Notes: a model not told the origin generated them from the sequence alone. 38,637 nt of DNA from Verrucomicrobiota bacterium (GCA_014860005.1 JACZKP010000184.1:1-38637); one strand, 5' to 3'; positions 8,760 to 19,097 are shown, numbered from the stretch's first letter. A program made the numbers and translations.

Positions 8760-10793
8760 CTATCTGCGGAAACGAAACACGGTGAGCGAATGCGCCGGCG
8801 CTTCGTAATCAAACTCTGGTTTCAGCGCGGTTTCGCTGATCACCGGCTTCACCGCCGGTGCTTTGCCATCTTCATTGAAGGCGTCGGCATCCGCTCCGGT
8901 CAGCACGGTTGTGGTGACTTTGAGTTCCGCGCCAGCCAGCCCGATGAGTTCCACCTTCAACCCGGCGGAGGCATCGGCACCATTGACGATTTTCACGATG
9001 ACAGCGCCGGACTTGGAATCGCGCACGCTGGACGCCGCGAGTTTCGCCGGCTTGTTGGCGTCGAACGAGGTGATCAGATACGAGTCGCCGCTATTCTGAC
9101 CGAAGAGTTGTTGCACGTAATAATTGGCGGTGGGGTAAACGTCCGTCCCGGTGAAGTAAATCAGGTCCGGATGCCATTGCGTGTGGTTGCGCCGGGCGAG
9201 CAACGGTGCGTAAGAGGCGAACTGCACGATGTCGCCGTTGCGCTCAAAGCTGGTCAAGCCCGCCGCCTCGGCAATCGCCGAACGCAAGGTGTTGCGGCGC
9301 CGGTCGCGATCATGGGCCGCGTATTCCCCCACGTAAACTTGGGCGCTGTTGCGATCATACTTGTCGTAACGCTGGAGATTGTCCCAGAACCACTGCGGCG
9401 CGACGTAATAGTGCTCGTCCACCATCGGCAGCTTGAGTTCGCGGGCAAACTTCCAGCCTTCGTCGTAATCGCGCCCGCTGGCGAACGGCCCGGACGTGCC
9501 AATGATGACAATTCCGGGATGTTTCGCCTTGACCGCGTCATGGATCATCTTGAAGCGTTCCCGGAAGAGCGGCGTAATTTCGTCTTCGTTGCCAACGCCG
9601 AGATACTTCAGGCCAAACGGTTCCGGATGACCGGCGGCGGCGCGCTTGGCCCCCCACTTGGATGTCGCCGGGCCATTGGCCCATTCGATCAGATCGAAGA
9701 TGTCTTGAATGAAAGCGGGCATCTCTTCGATCGGCAGACCTTCCTGGCCGCGCCCCGGCGAATGACCGGCGTGCTGACAGGACACACCCGCGCTCACGAC
9801 TGGAATCGGAATCGCCCCAACGTCCGCGCAGAACTGAAAATACTCGAAGTAGCCGAGGCCCATCGTCTGGTGATAGCCCCAGGCATAATTGGGACGGGCG
9901 TGCCGTGTTTCCACGGGACCGATGGTATCTTTCCAGTTGTAGTAACGCCGGATGTCGGCCGCATGCACCAGACAGCCGCCCGGAAAGCGCACGAATTTCG
10001 GTTTCATATCGACAATGGCTTGCGCGAGATCGGCCCGCAATCCGTTCGGACGATTGCGAAAGGTTTTTTCCGGGAACAGCGAAACCATGTCCAGGCACAG
10101 CGCCCCTTGTTCATGGGCCAGCAACACGAGCCTCGCGTCGCTGACTGTCCGCGTCGGTTTGAATTTCACCGTCACCTTCCGCCACTCGCGGCCTTTGATC
10201 TCCAACTTTTCCTCGGCCAGCACCTCGCCGTCCTTGCTTTCCAATCGCAGCGTCACGGGCATCGGTTTGGTGTTGTCGCCGCGGCCCCACATGACTCCCA
10301 TGTACGGCTGATAAGCCCAGAACGAAGCATCGTAAGTCTCGCCGGCTTTGAGCGGGATGCCGCCGAATCCGCTGTTGGCCATACCTACGCCGTCGCCGGG
10401 CGTGCGCACGGTTAGAAGAGCGTAGTGCGGGTTGTTTTCGTGAATCGGCCGCATCGCAGACACGCCCAGGGAGCCGTCACCGCCGCCGCGTTTTTGCAAT
10501 TCCCAGAAGGACAACGGCCCCCAGGAGGATTGCTCGACCGGGCTGTATTCGAACGAACGATTCTGGATCAACTCGGCGTACAGCCCGCCGTCGGCGGCGT
10601 AATTCAAGTCTTCAAAAAAGATGCCGATCAAATCCGGGCTGATGGGTTTGCCCGGCTGGCCGGCCTGAATGGTGAGGGTGGTCGTCTGCGCATGAACCGC
10701 AGAAACAACCGCAAGCAACACGACCGCGGCGAGTCCGACGAGCCGCCTTGGGGCAACCGACTTGGTTTCACAATCTCGCTTCGCGTCTTTCAT
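8760..10793 (-). CDS. GH51 alpha-L-arabinofuranosidase, secreted
   Basis: A 677-residue glycoside hydrolase family 51 enzyme, which removes alpha-L-arabinofuranosyl side chains from arabinoxylan or arabinan with retention. An upstream in-frame ATG exists at 10853, but the signal peptide (MKDAKRDCETK followed by LVGLAAVVLLAVVSAVHA) fits a start at 10793. Numbered from that ATG, the acid/base is Glu403 in YLGVGNEDE and the nucleophile is Glu490 in VYVGEYAAHD. An N-terminal beta-sandwich module resembling CBM4 (about 90-245) precedes the TIM barrel, and a C-terminal sandwich ends in HSLTVFRFRR. The motif SPDLIGIFFEDLNYAADGG near the mature N-terminus is typical of the larger, exported GH51 branch. 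The gene is separated by 102 bp from GH43-CBM6 and by 2 bp from the beta-helix gene. Confidence is high. Confidence 0.95.
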   Translation of the reverse strand: MKDAKRDCETKSVAPRRLVGLAAVVLLAVVSAVHAQTTTLTIQAGQPGKPISPDLIGIFFEDLNYAADGGLYAELIQNRSFEYSPVEQSSWGPLSFWELQKRGGGDGSLGVSAMRPIHENNPHYALLTVRTPGDGVGMANSGFGGIPLKAGETYDASFWAYQPYMGVMWGRGDNTKPMPVTLRLESKDGEVLAEEKLEIKGREWRKVTVKFKPTRTVSDARLVLLAHEQGALCLDMVSLFPEKTFRNRPNGLRADLAQAIVDMKPKFVRFPGGCLVHAADIRRYYNWKDTIGPVETRHARPNYAWGYHQTMGLGYFEYFQFCADVGAIPIPVVSAGVSCQHAGHSPGRGQEGLPIEEMPAFIQDIFDLIEWANGPATSKWGAKRAAAGHPEPFGLKYLGVGNEDEITPLFRERFKMIHDAVKAKHPGIVIIGTSGPFASGRDYDEGWKFARELKLPMVDEHYYVAPQWFWDNLQRYDKYDRNSAQVYVGEYAAHDRDRRRNTLRSAIAEAAGLTSFERNGDIVQFASYAPLLARRNHTQWHPDLIYFTGTDVYPTANYYVQQLFGQNSGDSYLITSFDANKPAKLAASSVRDSKSGAVIVKIVNGADASAGLKVELIGLAGAELKVTTTVLTGADADAFNEDGKAPAVKPVISETALKPEFDYEAPAHSLTVFRFRR

Positions 10794-10895
10794 CCTTTCA
10801 GGAGAGCTGTTGTCGAATACTTCGTTTGGCTGCCAGGATCTGGTTGCCGGCACCGACCCGTTACCGGGGGATCATCGGCCTCCACACGTCCCGTA

Positions 10896-12257
10896 TCATT
10901 CAAAGCGCCAGTAGTCCAAGTTTAGCAGTGGCGCTTCACCCCCGGTGAACTTGAGATACAGGTCATGGACACTCGTGGCTGCGGATACTTCACAAGCAGC
11001 TTCTTTCCAGGTTTGCGAGCCACCGGTGTTGTTCACCTTGCAGGTGCCGATGAGCTTGCCGTCCAGGCTGCCGAGGCGCAGTTCGATGCTGCCGCCTTCG
11101 CCGACGCTGGCGACGCGAGCGACAAACCGCTTCGCGCCCGCAGCGCCGAAGTCCACGCCCGCGACCTTCACCCAGTCGCCGTTGTGGAGATCGGTCAGGT
11201 TCATGCCGCCTTCGCTGCACGGCTCGGTTTCCACGCCGCTCTGGGCTTGAAACGTCTCGCCTTCCACGCGGGCGAACGGATTCAAATGGCCGATCTGCGC
11301 CACGCCGTTGGTCGTATAAACGACCTTCTTGATGGCGCCGTCCGCGTTGAAACCAAACTCCTCGATGCCGAGGTTGCGGCGGAAGCCAGTGGGAATCCCC
11401 GCCTGCCGGGCAACGATGCGGTTGTGAAAGACGTGATACCACCGGTCCTTGAACTTGAACTGTGCCGAATGATTGTTGTCGTTGAAGTTGAGGGGAGGTT
11501 GCATCGCCACGATGCCCCGGTACGTGAATCCGTTCGTGGGGTTCTTGCTGGTCATGTAATCAATGCGCATCTGCGCCCGCGGCGTGGTGGAGTAGGTGAA
11601 GTAGTAAACGTCTTTGATTTTGAAAACCCAGGCCGCCTCGAAGAAGTTCGTGGCGTTCATTTTGATGACTTCACCGTCAATGCTGATCATGTCGCGATTC
11701 AGCTTCGCCACCCGCACGTTGTCATCGCCGTTGCCGCCGAAGTAGAGATACGCCTGGCCGTCGTCATCAATGAACGCACCCGGATCAAAGAGCCACATGT
11801 TCCGCGCGGGCTGCACTCCGGGCGTGCCGTGGGTGATAAACGCCTTGCCCAGCGGATCGGTGAAGGGACCGATGGGCGTGGGCGCCGTGGCGACTCCGAT
11901 GTTCGCGCCGCCGTTGCCGAAGTAGAGAAAGAACTTGCCGTCGCGCTCGATGGCCGCCGGTGCCCAGGTCCGTTTCGCCCAGGTGGTGCTGTCGCTCGCG
12001 CGGAACACCGAGCCGTGATCGGTCCAGTTCTTCATGTCGCTGCTCGACACGCAGATGACATTGGGAATGTTGTAGCTGCCTTGGACCGGGCTCTCGTCAT
12101 CGTTGGAGCAGTAGATGTACACGCGGTCCTTGGTGACCAGCGTAGTTGGGTCCGCCAGATAACGATGTGAGGCGATGGGATAATCGGCCATGAGCTGCGG
12201 CGTCATCGCTAAACTCGCAACGAGTCCAAGGAGAACCAGGAGACGATTGTGCTTCAT
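10896..12257 (-). CDS. GH43-CBM6 arabinoxylan arabinofuranosidase-like, secreted
   Basis: A 453-residue protein: signal peptide (MKHNRLLVLLGLVASLA, ending near MADY), GH43 beta-propeller (about 27-320) and C-terminal CBM6-type carbohydrate-binding module (about 325-453, beginning FARVEGETFQAQSG and ending LNLDYWRFE). The frame stays open upstream to 12572 with a poorly structured Arg-rich translation; the signal peptide fixes the start at 12257. Catalytic residues counted from there are Asp36 (YLADPT), Asp158 (WLFDPGAF) and Glu207 (NFFEAAW). The GH43 plus CBM6 layout is that of arabinoxylan arabinofuranohydrolases such as the XynD type, which remove arabinose from xylose units, so that activity is likely. 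The CBM6 would hold it on xylan. It follows the malectin-esterase gene after 53 bp. Confidence 0.93.
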   Translation of the reverse strand: MKHNRLLVLLGLVASLAMTPQLMADYPIASHRYLADPTTLVTKDRVYIYCSNDDESPVQGSYNIPNVICVSSSDMKNWTDHGSVFRASDSTTWAKRTWAPAAIERDGKFFLYFGNGGANIGVATAPTPIGPFTDPLGKAFITHGTPGVQPARNMWLFDPGAFIDDDGQAYLYFGGNGDDNVRVAKLNRDMISIDGEVIKMNATNFFEAAWVFKIKDVYYFTYSTTPRAQMRIDYMTSKNPTNGFTYRGIVAMQPPLNFNDNNHSAQFKFKDRWYHVFHNRIVARQAGIPTGFRRNLGIEEFGFNADGAIKKVVYTTNGVAQIGHLNPFARVEGETFQAQSGVETEPCSEGGMNLTDLHNGDWVKVAGVDFGAAGAKRFVARVASVGEGGSIELRLGSLDGKLIGTCKVNNTGGSQTWKEAACEVSAATSVHDLYLKFTGGEAPLLNLDYWRFE

Positions 12258-12310
12258 AAATAAATGACAGGTTACGGCGCTGCGGTGCTGGCAGCGACCA
12301 GAATTCCCGA

Positions 12311-14407
<2,097 letters not shown>

Positions 14408-15592
14408 TTAATTCTTAAACAACAACGGTGCGAATTCATGCAGGCTGCGCCGCCAGGTCTGCCACTCGTGGGCGGTATCGGGAGATTCGTAGAAAACGCT
14501 CTTGATGCCGGCCTGTTTGAGCGCCTCCACGTTTGCCTTGCCGGTCGCACCGTTCTCGCGGCTGCCGTAGCTCACGAACACGAGTTTGACCTTCTCCTTG
14601 AAGGCCGTCATGTCGGTAATATTCGTGACAGCGATGCTGCCGCCGCTGAAAACGCCGATGTGGGAAAACTTGTCGAGGTTCGCCGGAGCGATGGAGCGAG
14701 TCTGCATGCCACCCATCGAAAGGCCGGCCAGGGCGCGATGGGGCTGGTTGGCGAGCGTGCGGAAGTTTCCATCAATGTGCGGGATCAGGTCTTCGATGAG
14801 CACGCGCGCGAAAGCCACGGGGTTGTAGTTACGACCGCCTGGACCACCGATGCTGCGAGAGTAGGGACTGTCGCCCGGCGGAGGTTGGTTGGTGGCAGCG
14901 AAACCAAAGCTGGCGCCGGGGACATAGCTGTTCGCCATTACGATGATGAAGGGCTTCGCTTTCCCGGCGGCGATCAAGTTGTCCATGATAAAACCGGTGT
15001 GCCCCTGGTTGCCCCAGCCGGTCTCATCTTCGCCGCCGCCGTGTTGGAGGTAGAGCACCGGGTAGCGTTTGGAGACATCCTTGTCGTAGTCGGGAGGCGT
15101 GTAAACGAAGCAGCGGAGGTTGGTGCTGGCGCTCTTGGAATGGTAGAACACCTGCCGCAATTGACCATGCGGCACGTTCTTGAGCGCGTAAAAGTCTTGA
15201 TCCTTGGCCGGAATTTCCACGCCGCTGCCCCAGCGGCTACCGCCATAGAAGTACAAGCTGCCGGGGTCCGGGACTCCAGCTCCATCAATCACTAGCTGGT
15301 AGTAGTGGAAGCCTTCATCCTGGGGCCGCGTGACGCCGACCCAGGCACCGTCCTCGCCCTTGGTCAGGGGATATTTGGCGCCACCCAAGAAATCGAACGT
15401 GACGCTCTGGGCCTGCGGCGCGACGACACGGGCGCGGACACGGCGTTCAGAGTTGACCTGTGGATACTGTTTGCCGCGCTGATTCAGCGACGAGGGCTTG
15501 AAATCCTCCACTACCGGCTCGTTGGTTTGGGCCGTACCAAACTGACCTGACAGCAAGGAAACCAGTGCGAGCATCGAGATTGTCTTTTTCAT
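14408..15592 (-). CDS. CE1-family esterase with N-terminal Ig-like domain, secreted
   Basis: A 394-residue exported esterase and the first gene of the CAZyme operon. The start at 15592 is set by the signal peptide MKKTISMLALVSLLSGQFGT; the frame is open further upstream but without a sensible N-terminus. An early-Set/Ig-like domain (about 48-125, RVRARVVAPQAQSVTFDF) precedes an alpha/beta-hydrolase of the CE1/esterase D type (about 145-394). The nucleophile is Ser292 in AGLSMGGMQ and the histidine is His375 in DTAHEWQTWRR. Where relatives carry the acid as Asp (the neighbouring esterase has GNKDG), this one reads GSRENG, so the third triad member may be Glu346 or lie elsewhere. The likely role is release of feruloyl or acetyl groups from xylan. 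Its 5-prime region contains the 36-bp element at 15664-15699 that also precedes the sigma-factor gene. Confidence 0.9.
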   Translation of the reverse strand: MKKTISMLALVSLLSGQFGTAQTNEPVVEDFKPSSLNQRGKQYPQVNSERRVRARVVAPQAQSVTFDFLGGAKYPLTKGEDGAWVGVTRPQDEGFHYYQLVIDGAGVPDPGSLYFYGGSRWGSGVEIPAKDQDFYALKNVPHGQLRQVFYHSKSASTNLRCFVYTPPDYDKDVSKRYPVLYLQHGGGEDETGWGNQGHTGFIMDNLIAAGKAKPFIIVMANSYVPGASFGFAATNQPPPGDSPYSRSIGGPGGRNYNPVAFARVLIEDLIPHIDGNFRTLANQPHRALAGLSMGGMQTRSIAPANLDKFSHIGVFSGGSIAVTNITDMTAFKEKVKLVFVSYGSRENGATGKANVEALKQAGIKSVFYESPDTAHEWQTWRRSLHEFAPLLFKN

Positions 15593-15663
15593 GAAGTGTC
15601 TGTGTGTTGAGTTGGTTCTGGTCATTTGCTGATACTCAGTCAGTTCCGGGTGGAGGCCACATG

Positions 15664-15699
15664 TACCAATACTTCCGCCAAGGCACGGATTTTGGACAT
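15664..15699 (-). promoter_or_regulatory. 36-bp element upstream of the CAZyme operon (copy 1)
   Basis: This segment matches 17916-17951 at 30 of 36 positions in the same orientation. Read on the minus strand it begins ATGTCCAAAA and ends CGGAAGTATTGGTA. It has dyad character: CCAA/TTGG at the outside and, in this copy, TCCG/CGGA inside. It lies between the fecR stop and the first CAZyme gene, about 71 bp before that ATG. It could be a sigma-dependent promoter, an operator or an RNA leader structure; the sequence does not decide which. Confidence 0.5.
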
Positions 15700-15727
15700 C
15701 CAATCGTCGGATTTCATGGAGGCTGCG

Positions 15728-17356
15728 TTAAAGGCCGGGCTTGCCTTTGTTGTAAAGCTCGCGAATTTCAGCGTCACTCAAAGCCCGGCTGAACAACTCA
15801 AATTCATCCAGCGCCCCGCTCAGGTTGCGGATGAGGGCAGGACCGGCCTTTGAGCCGCTTTCTGCATTCCAATTGCCCAACTCGGCCGCGCCGACACGGA
15901 AAGGCGGACCCAGTTTCAACGCCTGGCGGGCAACGGGGGAGCCATCAACGTAATGGACCACTTGCCCGGCCTTGCCATCCACCACCACGGCCAGATGCTT
16001 CCACCTCCCGAATTGATTGAGCGTGATGACCGGGGGGCTGGCCAGAATCTGGAATTTCCCCGGGCCCGGGCCGAAAACCGTCAGGCCCAGAACGCCATCG
16101 TTGCGGATCAGCCAGTGAATCGTCCCGGGATCGAATCCATCAGACATGAATAACGAGTTTAACTGCCGGTCCAGCCCCTTGACGCACACCCAGGCCGAAA
16201 GGGTCAAGGCCTCGAAGTCTCCGGGCACGGCCAGACGCACGCGGTCGTTGACACTTTGAAACTCCAGCGCCTGTTTTTCCCGCCAACGGCCTTCGGCCCG
16301 CTGGCAGCCGACAATGGTTGCATCAGGCACGGATCGATTGCCTTTGGCCGAATTGCGGAGCGTCCAGTCCGTGGTGTCCAGGTCCTGGAACTCCAAATGC
16401 ACCAGCAGCGACGGGTCCTGGTTGAGCCGCGCGTTGGCGAACTGCCATTGCTCATAGCGGAAAGCTTCCGCGGCCAGTGACCGTTCTTGAAACTCGAATA
16501 ACGAAGTAAAGGTCGCCGTGTTCGCAGCCATGAGCCGCGGAGGAGTGCTTCCCTGCGCCACGGCCGCCTGTCCTTCGCTCAGTGACTGCTTCGGCGCTTT
16601 TCCAGAAAGCAACTCCACCTCGCCATTGAAGACATGAACTTCCGACCGACCGCGCGTGGCGTTGATCCCGAACGCCGTGCCGAGATCCACGACGTCGAGT
16701 TGATCTGTTTTCAAACGGAAGCCGCGGGCCGGCTCGGGCACCTCCACCAGTAACCGCCCCGTTGGACAATTGGCTTCGGTTGGGGAAACAAGCTGCAATT
16801 CCGCCGGCCCCTCGATCACCACCCGCGCTCCGCTGTAAAAGACCACTTGCGCCAGACCGGATTCCAATCGTAGCCAGCCCGGTTCCAAAGCACTGCCCAC
16901 CCGCACCGCTTCCGTGTTGTGGTCCCACCGCGCATCTACCGTGCGGATCAACATGGCCACGGCGGCGCTGGTGGCTCCGTCCCGGGTCGCGGACTGCTTG
17001 AACCACAAGCTCCAAACGCCAACTGCGGTGAGGACAAAGCAGGCCGCCAGCGCCATTACTTGCACCCGTCTCCTGTTGCTCGTCGGCACCGCTGGTTCGA
17101 AGGCGAGGGTATTGCGCCGATTGCCGGTGCTGATGTCGGGCAACAAACTCGCGGCTTCATCCTGTGGTTTGGTAAAGAGATCCCGATCAGACGCCAAGCG
17201 GGTGTGCAACTCGACTCGGAGCAAATACTCGTCCCGGGCGCGCGAGTCGCTCCGAAGCAACTCGTTCAAGGCACGCATCTCAGCTTCCGTCGCCGAGCCG
17301 TGGCAAACCGCAGCCACAGCGTCGTCAAACTCGGGAGATGGAAACACGAGCGTCAT
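15728..17356 (-). CDS. FecR-type membrane anti-sigma/sensor with LamG domain
   Basis: A 542-residue protein starting at 17356 in an ATGA overlap with the stop of the sigma-factor gene, so the two are translationally coupled. The cytoplasmic N-terminus (about 1-97) is followed by one transmembrane helix (about 98-119, VMALAACFVLTAVGVWSLWF). The outside part has a FecR domain (about 150-270; VVDLGTAFGINATRGRSEVH) and a LamG/concanavalin-like domain (about 345-540; LTLSAWVCVKGLDRQ, RWKHLAVVVDG, ALDEFELFSRALSDAEI). FecR proteins hold or relay signals to a partner ECF sigma factor. A LamG domain is a fold that often binds carbohydrates, so direct sensing of xylan fragments is an attractive but unproven idea. 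The gene ends just upstream of the CAZyme operon. Confidence 0.9.
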   Translation of the reverse strand: MTLVFPSPEFDDAVAAVCHGSATEAEMRALNELLRSDSRARDEYLLRVELHTRLASDRDLFTKPQDEAASLLPDISTGNRRNTLAFEPAVPTSNRRRVQVMALAACFVLTAVGVWSLWFKQSATRDGATSAAVAMLIRTVDARWDHNTEAVRVGSALEPGWLRLESGLAQVVFYSGARVVIEGPAELQLVSPTEANCPTGRLLVEVPEPARGFRLKTDQLDVVDLGTAFGINATRGRSEVHVFNGEVELLSGKAPKQSLSEGQAAVAQGSTPPRLMAANTATFTSLFEFQERSLAAEAFRYEQWQFANARLNQDPSLLVHLEFQDLDTTDWTLRNSAKGNRSVPDATIVGCQRAEGRWREKQALEFQSVNDRVRLAVPGDFEALTLSAWVCVKGLDRQLNSLFMSDGFDPGTIHWLIRNDGVLGLTVFGPGPGKFQILASPPVITLNQFGRWKHLAVVVDGKAGQVVHYVDGSPVARQALKLGPPFRVGAAELGNWNAESGSKAGPALIRNLSGALDEFELFSRALSDAEIRELYNKGKPGL

Positions 17357-17904
17357 GCGACCTCCGGTTTGGCGTGGCGCTCCACGCACAGTTGGAGCGC
17401 CTGCCGGATGCGTTGCAGCATTTTGTAGGTTGCCGCCACAGTTCTGCCGGAGCGTTCAGCCAGCGATTCGACATCAGAGCGCTCGTAGTAATAGGCCTCG
17501 ATGAGAGTGCGCTGATTCGGAGGCAGTTTCCCAAGGCAAGCCTCCAAGTGTCTCAGCCGCCTTTCAAACTCCGGCTGCAATTCCTGTCGCCGCTGCGCCA
17601 GTTCTTCCGCCAGACCATGATCCAGCAGCGCCTGCCAGCGTTGACGCCGCTCGATCCACTGACGAGCCTTGTTCAAAGCAAATCGGCAGGCCCACGGCGT
17701 GAACGGCTGGGCGGGATCATACGCATCGAACTTTTCCCAAAGCGCCAGCGCGGTCTGCTGAACGATATCCTCGGCATCCGATACGTTTGGCACCAAGGCG
17801 GCCACGTAGCGAAAAACCTCCCGCTCGCTCCGCAGGAACAACGAAAGGAAACGCTGTTGCGCAGCACTTGAATCATCGAACCGACGCTGTGAATCTGCCG
17901 ACAT
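17353..17904 (-). CDS. ECF sigma factor, Rhodopirellula/Verrucomicrobium type
   Basis: A 183-residue sigma-70 family factor of the extracytoplasmic-function class, lacking regions 1 and 3. Region 2 spans about 22-85 (SDAEDIVQQTALALWEKFDA, then PWACRFALNKAR) and region 4 about 119-175 (LGKLPPNQRTLIEAYYYERS, with the helix-turn-helix around VESLAERSGRTVAATYKMLQ). It directs RNA polymerase to its own promoter set. Its stop overlaps the start of the FecR-LamG gene (ATGA), the expected sigma/anti-sigma arrangement. The 36-bp element at 17916-17951 ends only 11 bp before the ATG, consistent with self-regulation. If that element were the promoter itself, the message would be almost leaderless. The family is certain; the regulon is inferred. 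Confidence 0.93.
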   Translation of the reverse strand: MSADSQRRFDDSSAAQQRFLSLFLRSEREVFRYVAALVPNVSDAEDIVQQTALALWEKFDAYDPAQPFTPWACRFALNKARQWIERRQRWQALLDHGLAEELAQRRQELQPEFERRLRHLEACLGKLPPNQRTLIEAYYYERSDVESLAERSGRTVAATYKMLQRIRQALQLCVERHAKPEVA

Positions 17905-17915
17905 TCGTTAATCTC

Positions 17916-17951
17916 TACCAATACTTCCGGCGAACCACGAGTTTTGGACAT
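17916..17951 (-). promoter_or_regulatory. 36-bp element upstream of the ECF sigma gene (copy 2)
   Basis: The second copy of the element at 15664-15699, in the same orientation, with differences only in the interior (six positions). The outer blocks ATGTCCAAAA and GGAAGTATTGGTA (minus strand) are unchanged and CCAA/TTGG can pair across it, although the inner stem is weaker than in copy 1. I found no third copy in this window. Confidence 0.5.
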
Positions 17952-18020
17952 TCGCGCTCCCATTATTGGGTCAGACCGTGGGTTCTGGCCGCTTGACCGA
18001 TGTGCTCGCCGCGCGACGGC

Positions 18021-18185
18021 CCCATTTTCGTGAACGTGCTACGCGTGCTCGATGTGCCGGAAACGTTCGGCCTGCTCGCGCCACGCCCGCTCACCATCGC
18101 GACCTCGCAGGCCACGGCATTTGAGCGCACTCGATCGCTCTACCGCACCGGCGGCGGCAATCTCAAACTGGAGCCGCTGCCATGA
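18021..18185 (+). pseudogene. Relic: C-terminal end of an alpha/beta-hydrolase-like gene
   Basis: An in-frame stretch reading VLDVPETFGLLAPRPLTIAT, then FERTRSLYRTGGGN, ending LKLEPLP before TGA. The phrase LLAPRPL followed by a short Ala/Arg-rich helix is typical of the end of dienelactone-hydrolase or acetyl-xylan-esterase-like alpha/beta-hydrolases, so this looks like the 3-prime end of such a gene with everything upstream missing. The TGA overlaps an ATG that matches the start of the amidohydrolase at 19200, and a 54-bp piece of this junction is repeated at 19163. The rest of 17952-18346 shows no other gene. The family call is tentative. Confidence 0.5.
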
Positions 18186-18198
18186 ACTCAATGAGATT
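18145..18198 (+). repeat. 54-bp direct repeat, copy 1 (gene-junction duplication)
   Basis: Matches 19163-19216 at 51 of 54 positions. It spans the last codons and stop of the hydrolase relic plus the first codons of an amidohydrolase-like start (MNSMRF). After the repeat this copy diverges into a 37-codon reading frame that ends at about 18295 and looks non-functional. Confidence 0.85.
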
Positions 18199-18323
18199 CG
18201 CATTACAAGAAGCGCGCCGTGGCGAGGGCTTTGTGCTGGCAACGGATGACTTCACGGGTTCGGTTGATTGCCTCTTGAGATCTCATGGCCTTTGATGTAC
18301 CAACCGCTGCTAGGATAATCAAT

Positions 18324-18335
18324 GTTAGGTGTCAT
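18324..18335 (+). repeat. 12-bp inverted repeat, left copy (GTTAGGTGTCAT)
   Basis: Exact reverse complement of 19086-19097. The pair encloses the broken pseudopilin gene; the left copy ends 11 bp before its ATG. It may be the end of a small mobile element, but no transposase is present and no target-site duplication was identified. Confidence 0.6.
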
Positions 18336-18346
18336 GCGTGCATCAA

Positions 18347-19089
18347 ATGAAGATTGATTCAAACAAGAAATGTCTGTCTCAAAGTTCAAGCGCGTTCACG
18401 TTAATCGAGTTGCTGGTCGTGCTCGCCATCATCGGAATTCTGGCCGCATTATTACTCCCGGTGATTTCGAATTCCAAAAGAAAGGCCCAGCAGATTCAAT
18501 GCATGGGGAATTTGCGCCAGTTGGGTATCGGCATACAGAACTTCGTCGCCGACAATCACGCCTATCCTTCGGGTATTGCGGGCACGAACACCGATAATCC
18601 CGGATCGTGGATTGGCCAACTACAACGCGGAGGCTTCGATATTTCCAAACCCAGGACTAATTTCTTTTCCGAGGGTGTGTGGCTCTGCCCCTCAGCGCAG
18701 TTAAGAACGGATCGGCAAAGCCGCGGAATCTCGGTTAGTTACGGCTACAACGCTTATGGTAGTCTTGCGATTGGAAGTCCCACCAATGCGCTCGGCTTGA
18801 TGGGACATTTCGTTTCGTTTACCGCTTTGTTTGAACCTATCAAGGAGTCGGAAGTCCTCGCCCCCAATGATATGATGGCAATCGGGGATAGCTTTTCCGG
18901 AGGAGTATTTTTTTGCGTCACAAGTATTTGGATCACCGGGCATCTGCACTCCATCATGGCAAAGCCAATGTGGTTTTTTGCGATGGCCACGTTGAATCAC
19001 CAACGCTGAAATTTCTTTTCCAAGACACCAGCGATGCGGCTTTGGTACGCTGGAATCGAGATCACCAGCCACATCGGGATAAATTATGA
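18347..19089 (+). pseudogene. Frameshifted pseudopilin (prepilin N-terminal methylation domain)
   Basis: It begins MKIDSNKK and carries the type IV prepilin signature [20 protein letters not shown] with the expected Glu at +5, then a typical body ([19 protein letters not shown]). At the seven-T run 18908-18914 the frame is lost: the original frame stops at 19009 with an atypical tail. The +1-shifted frame reads [20 protein letters not shown] and runs to a TGA at 19087-19089, giving the DGH motif expected near the end of this family. An eighth T would restore a full protein of about 247 residues. The stop lies inside the right 12-bp inverted repeat. The segment looks more A+T-rich than its neighbours. 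It could be a true pseudogene, a phase-variable tract or a sequencing error. Confidence 0.75.
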
Positions 19090-19097
19090 CACCTAAC
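19086..19097 (-). repeat. 12-bp inverted repeat, right copy (ATGACACCTAAC)
   Basis: Exact inverted match to 18324-18335. Its ATGA contains the TGA that ends the restored pseudopilin frame, so the gene fills almost the whole interval between the repeats. Confidence 0.6.

Noticed and set aside
18182..18295. 37-codon frame MNSMRF... after the hydrolase relic as a small gene
   Set aside because: Only its first codons match the amidohydrolase start; the rest has no homology or ribosome site and is best read as debris of the duplicated junction.
18293..18306. Shared 13-mer GATGTACCAACCG at about 18294 and in the loop of the palindromic repeat at about 21112
   Set aside because: Several matches of this length are expected by chance in a window of this size, and the flanks do not match.
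18324..19097. Resemblance of GTTAGGT and ACCTAAC to integron core sites (GTTRRRY / RYYYAAC) flanking one gene
   Set aside because: The order fits a cassette, but no second GTTRRRY core follows within about 100 bp, no RYYYAAC half precedes the left site, and no integrase is present. Inverted repeats of another kind are the safer reading.
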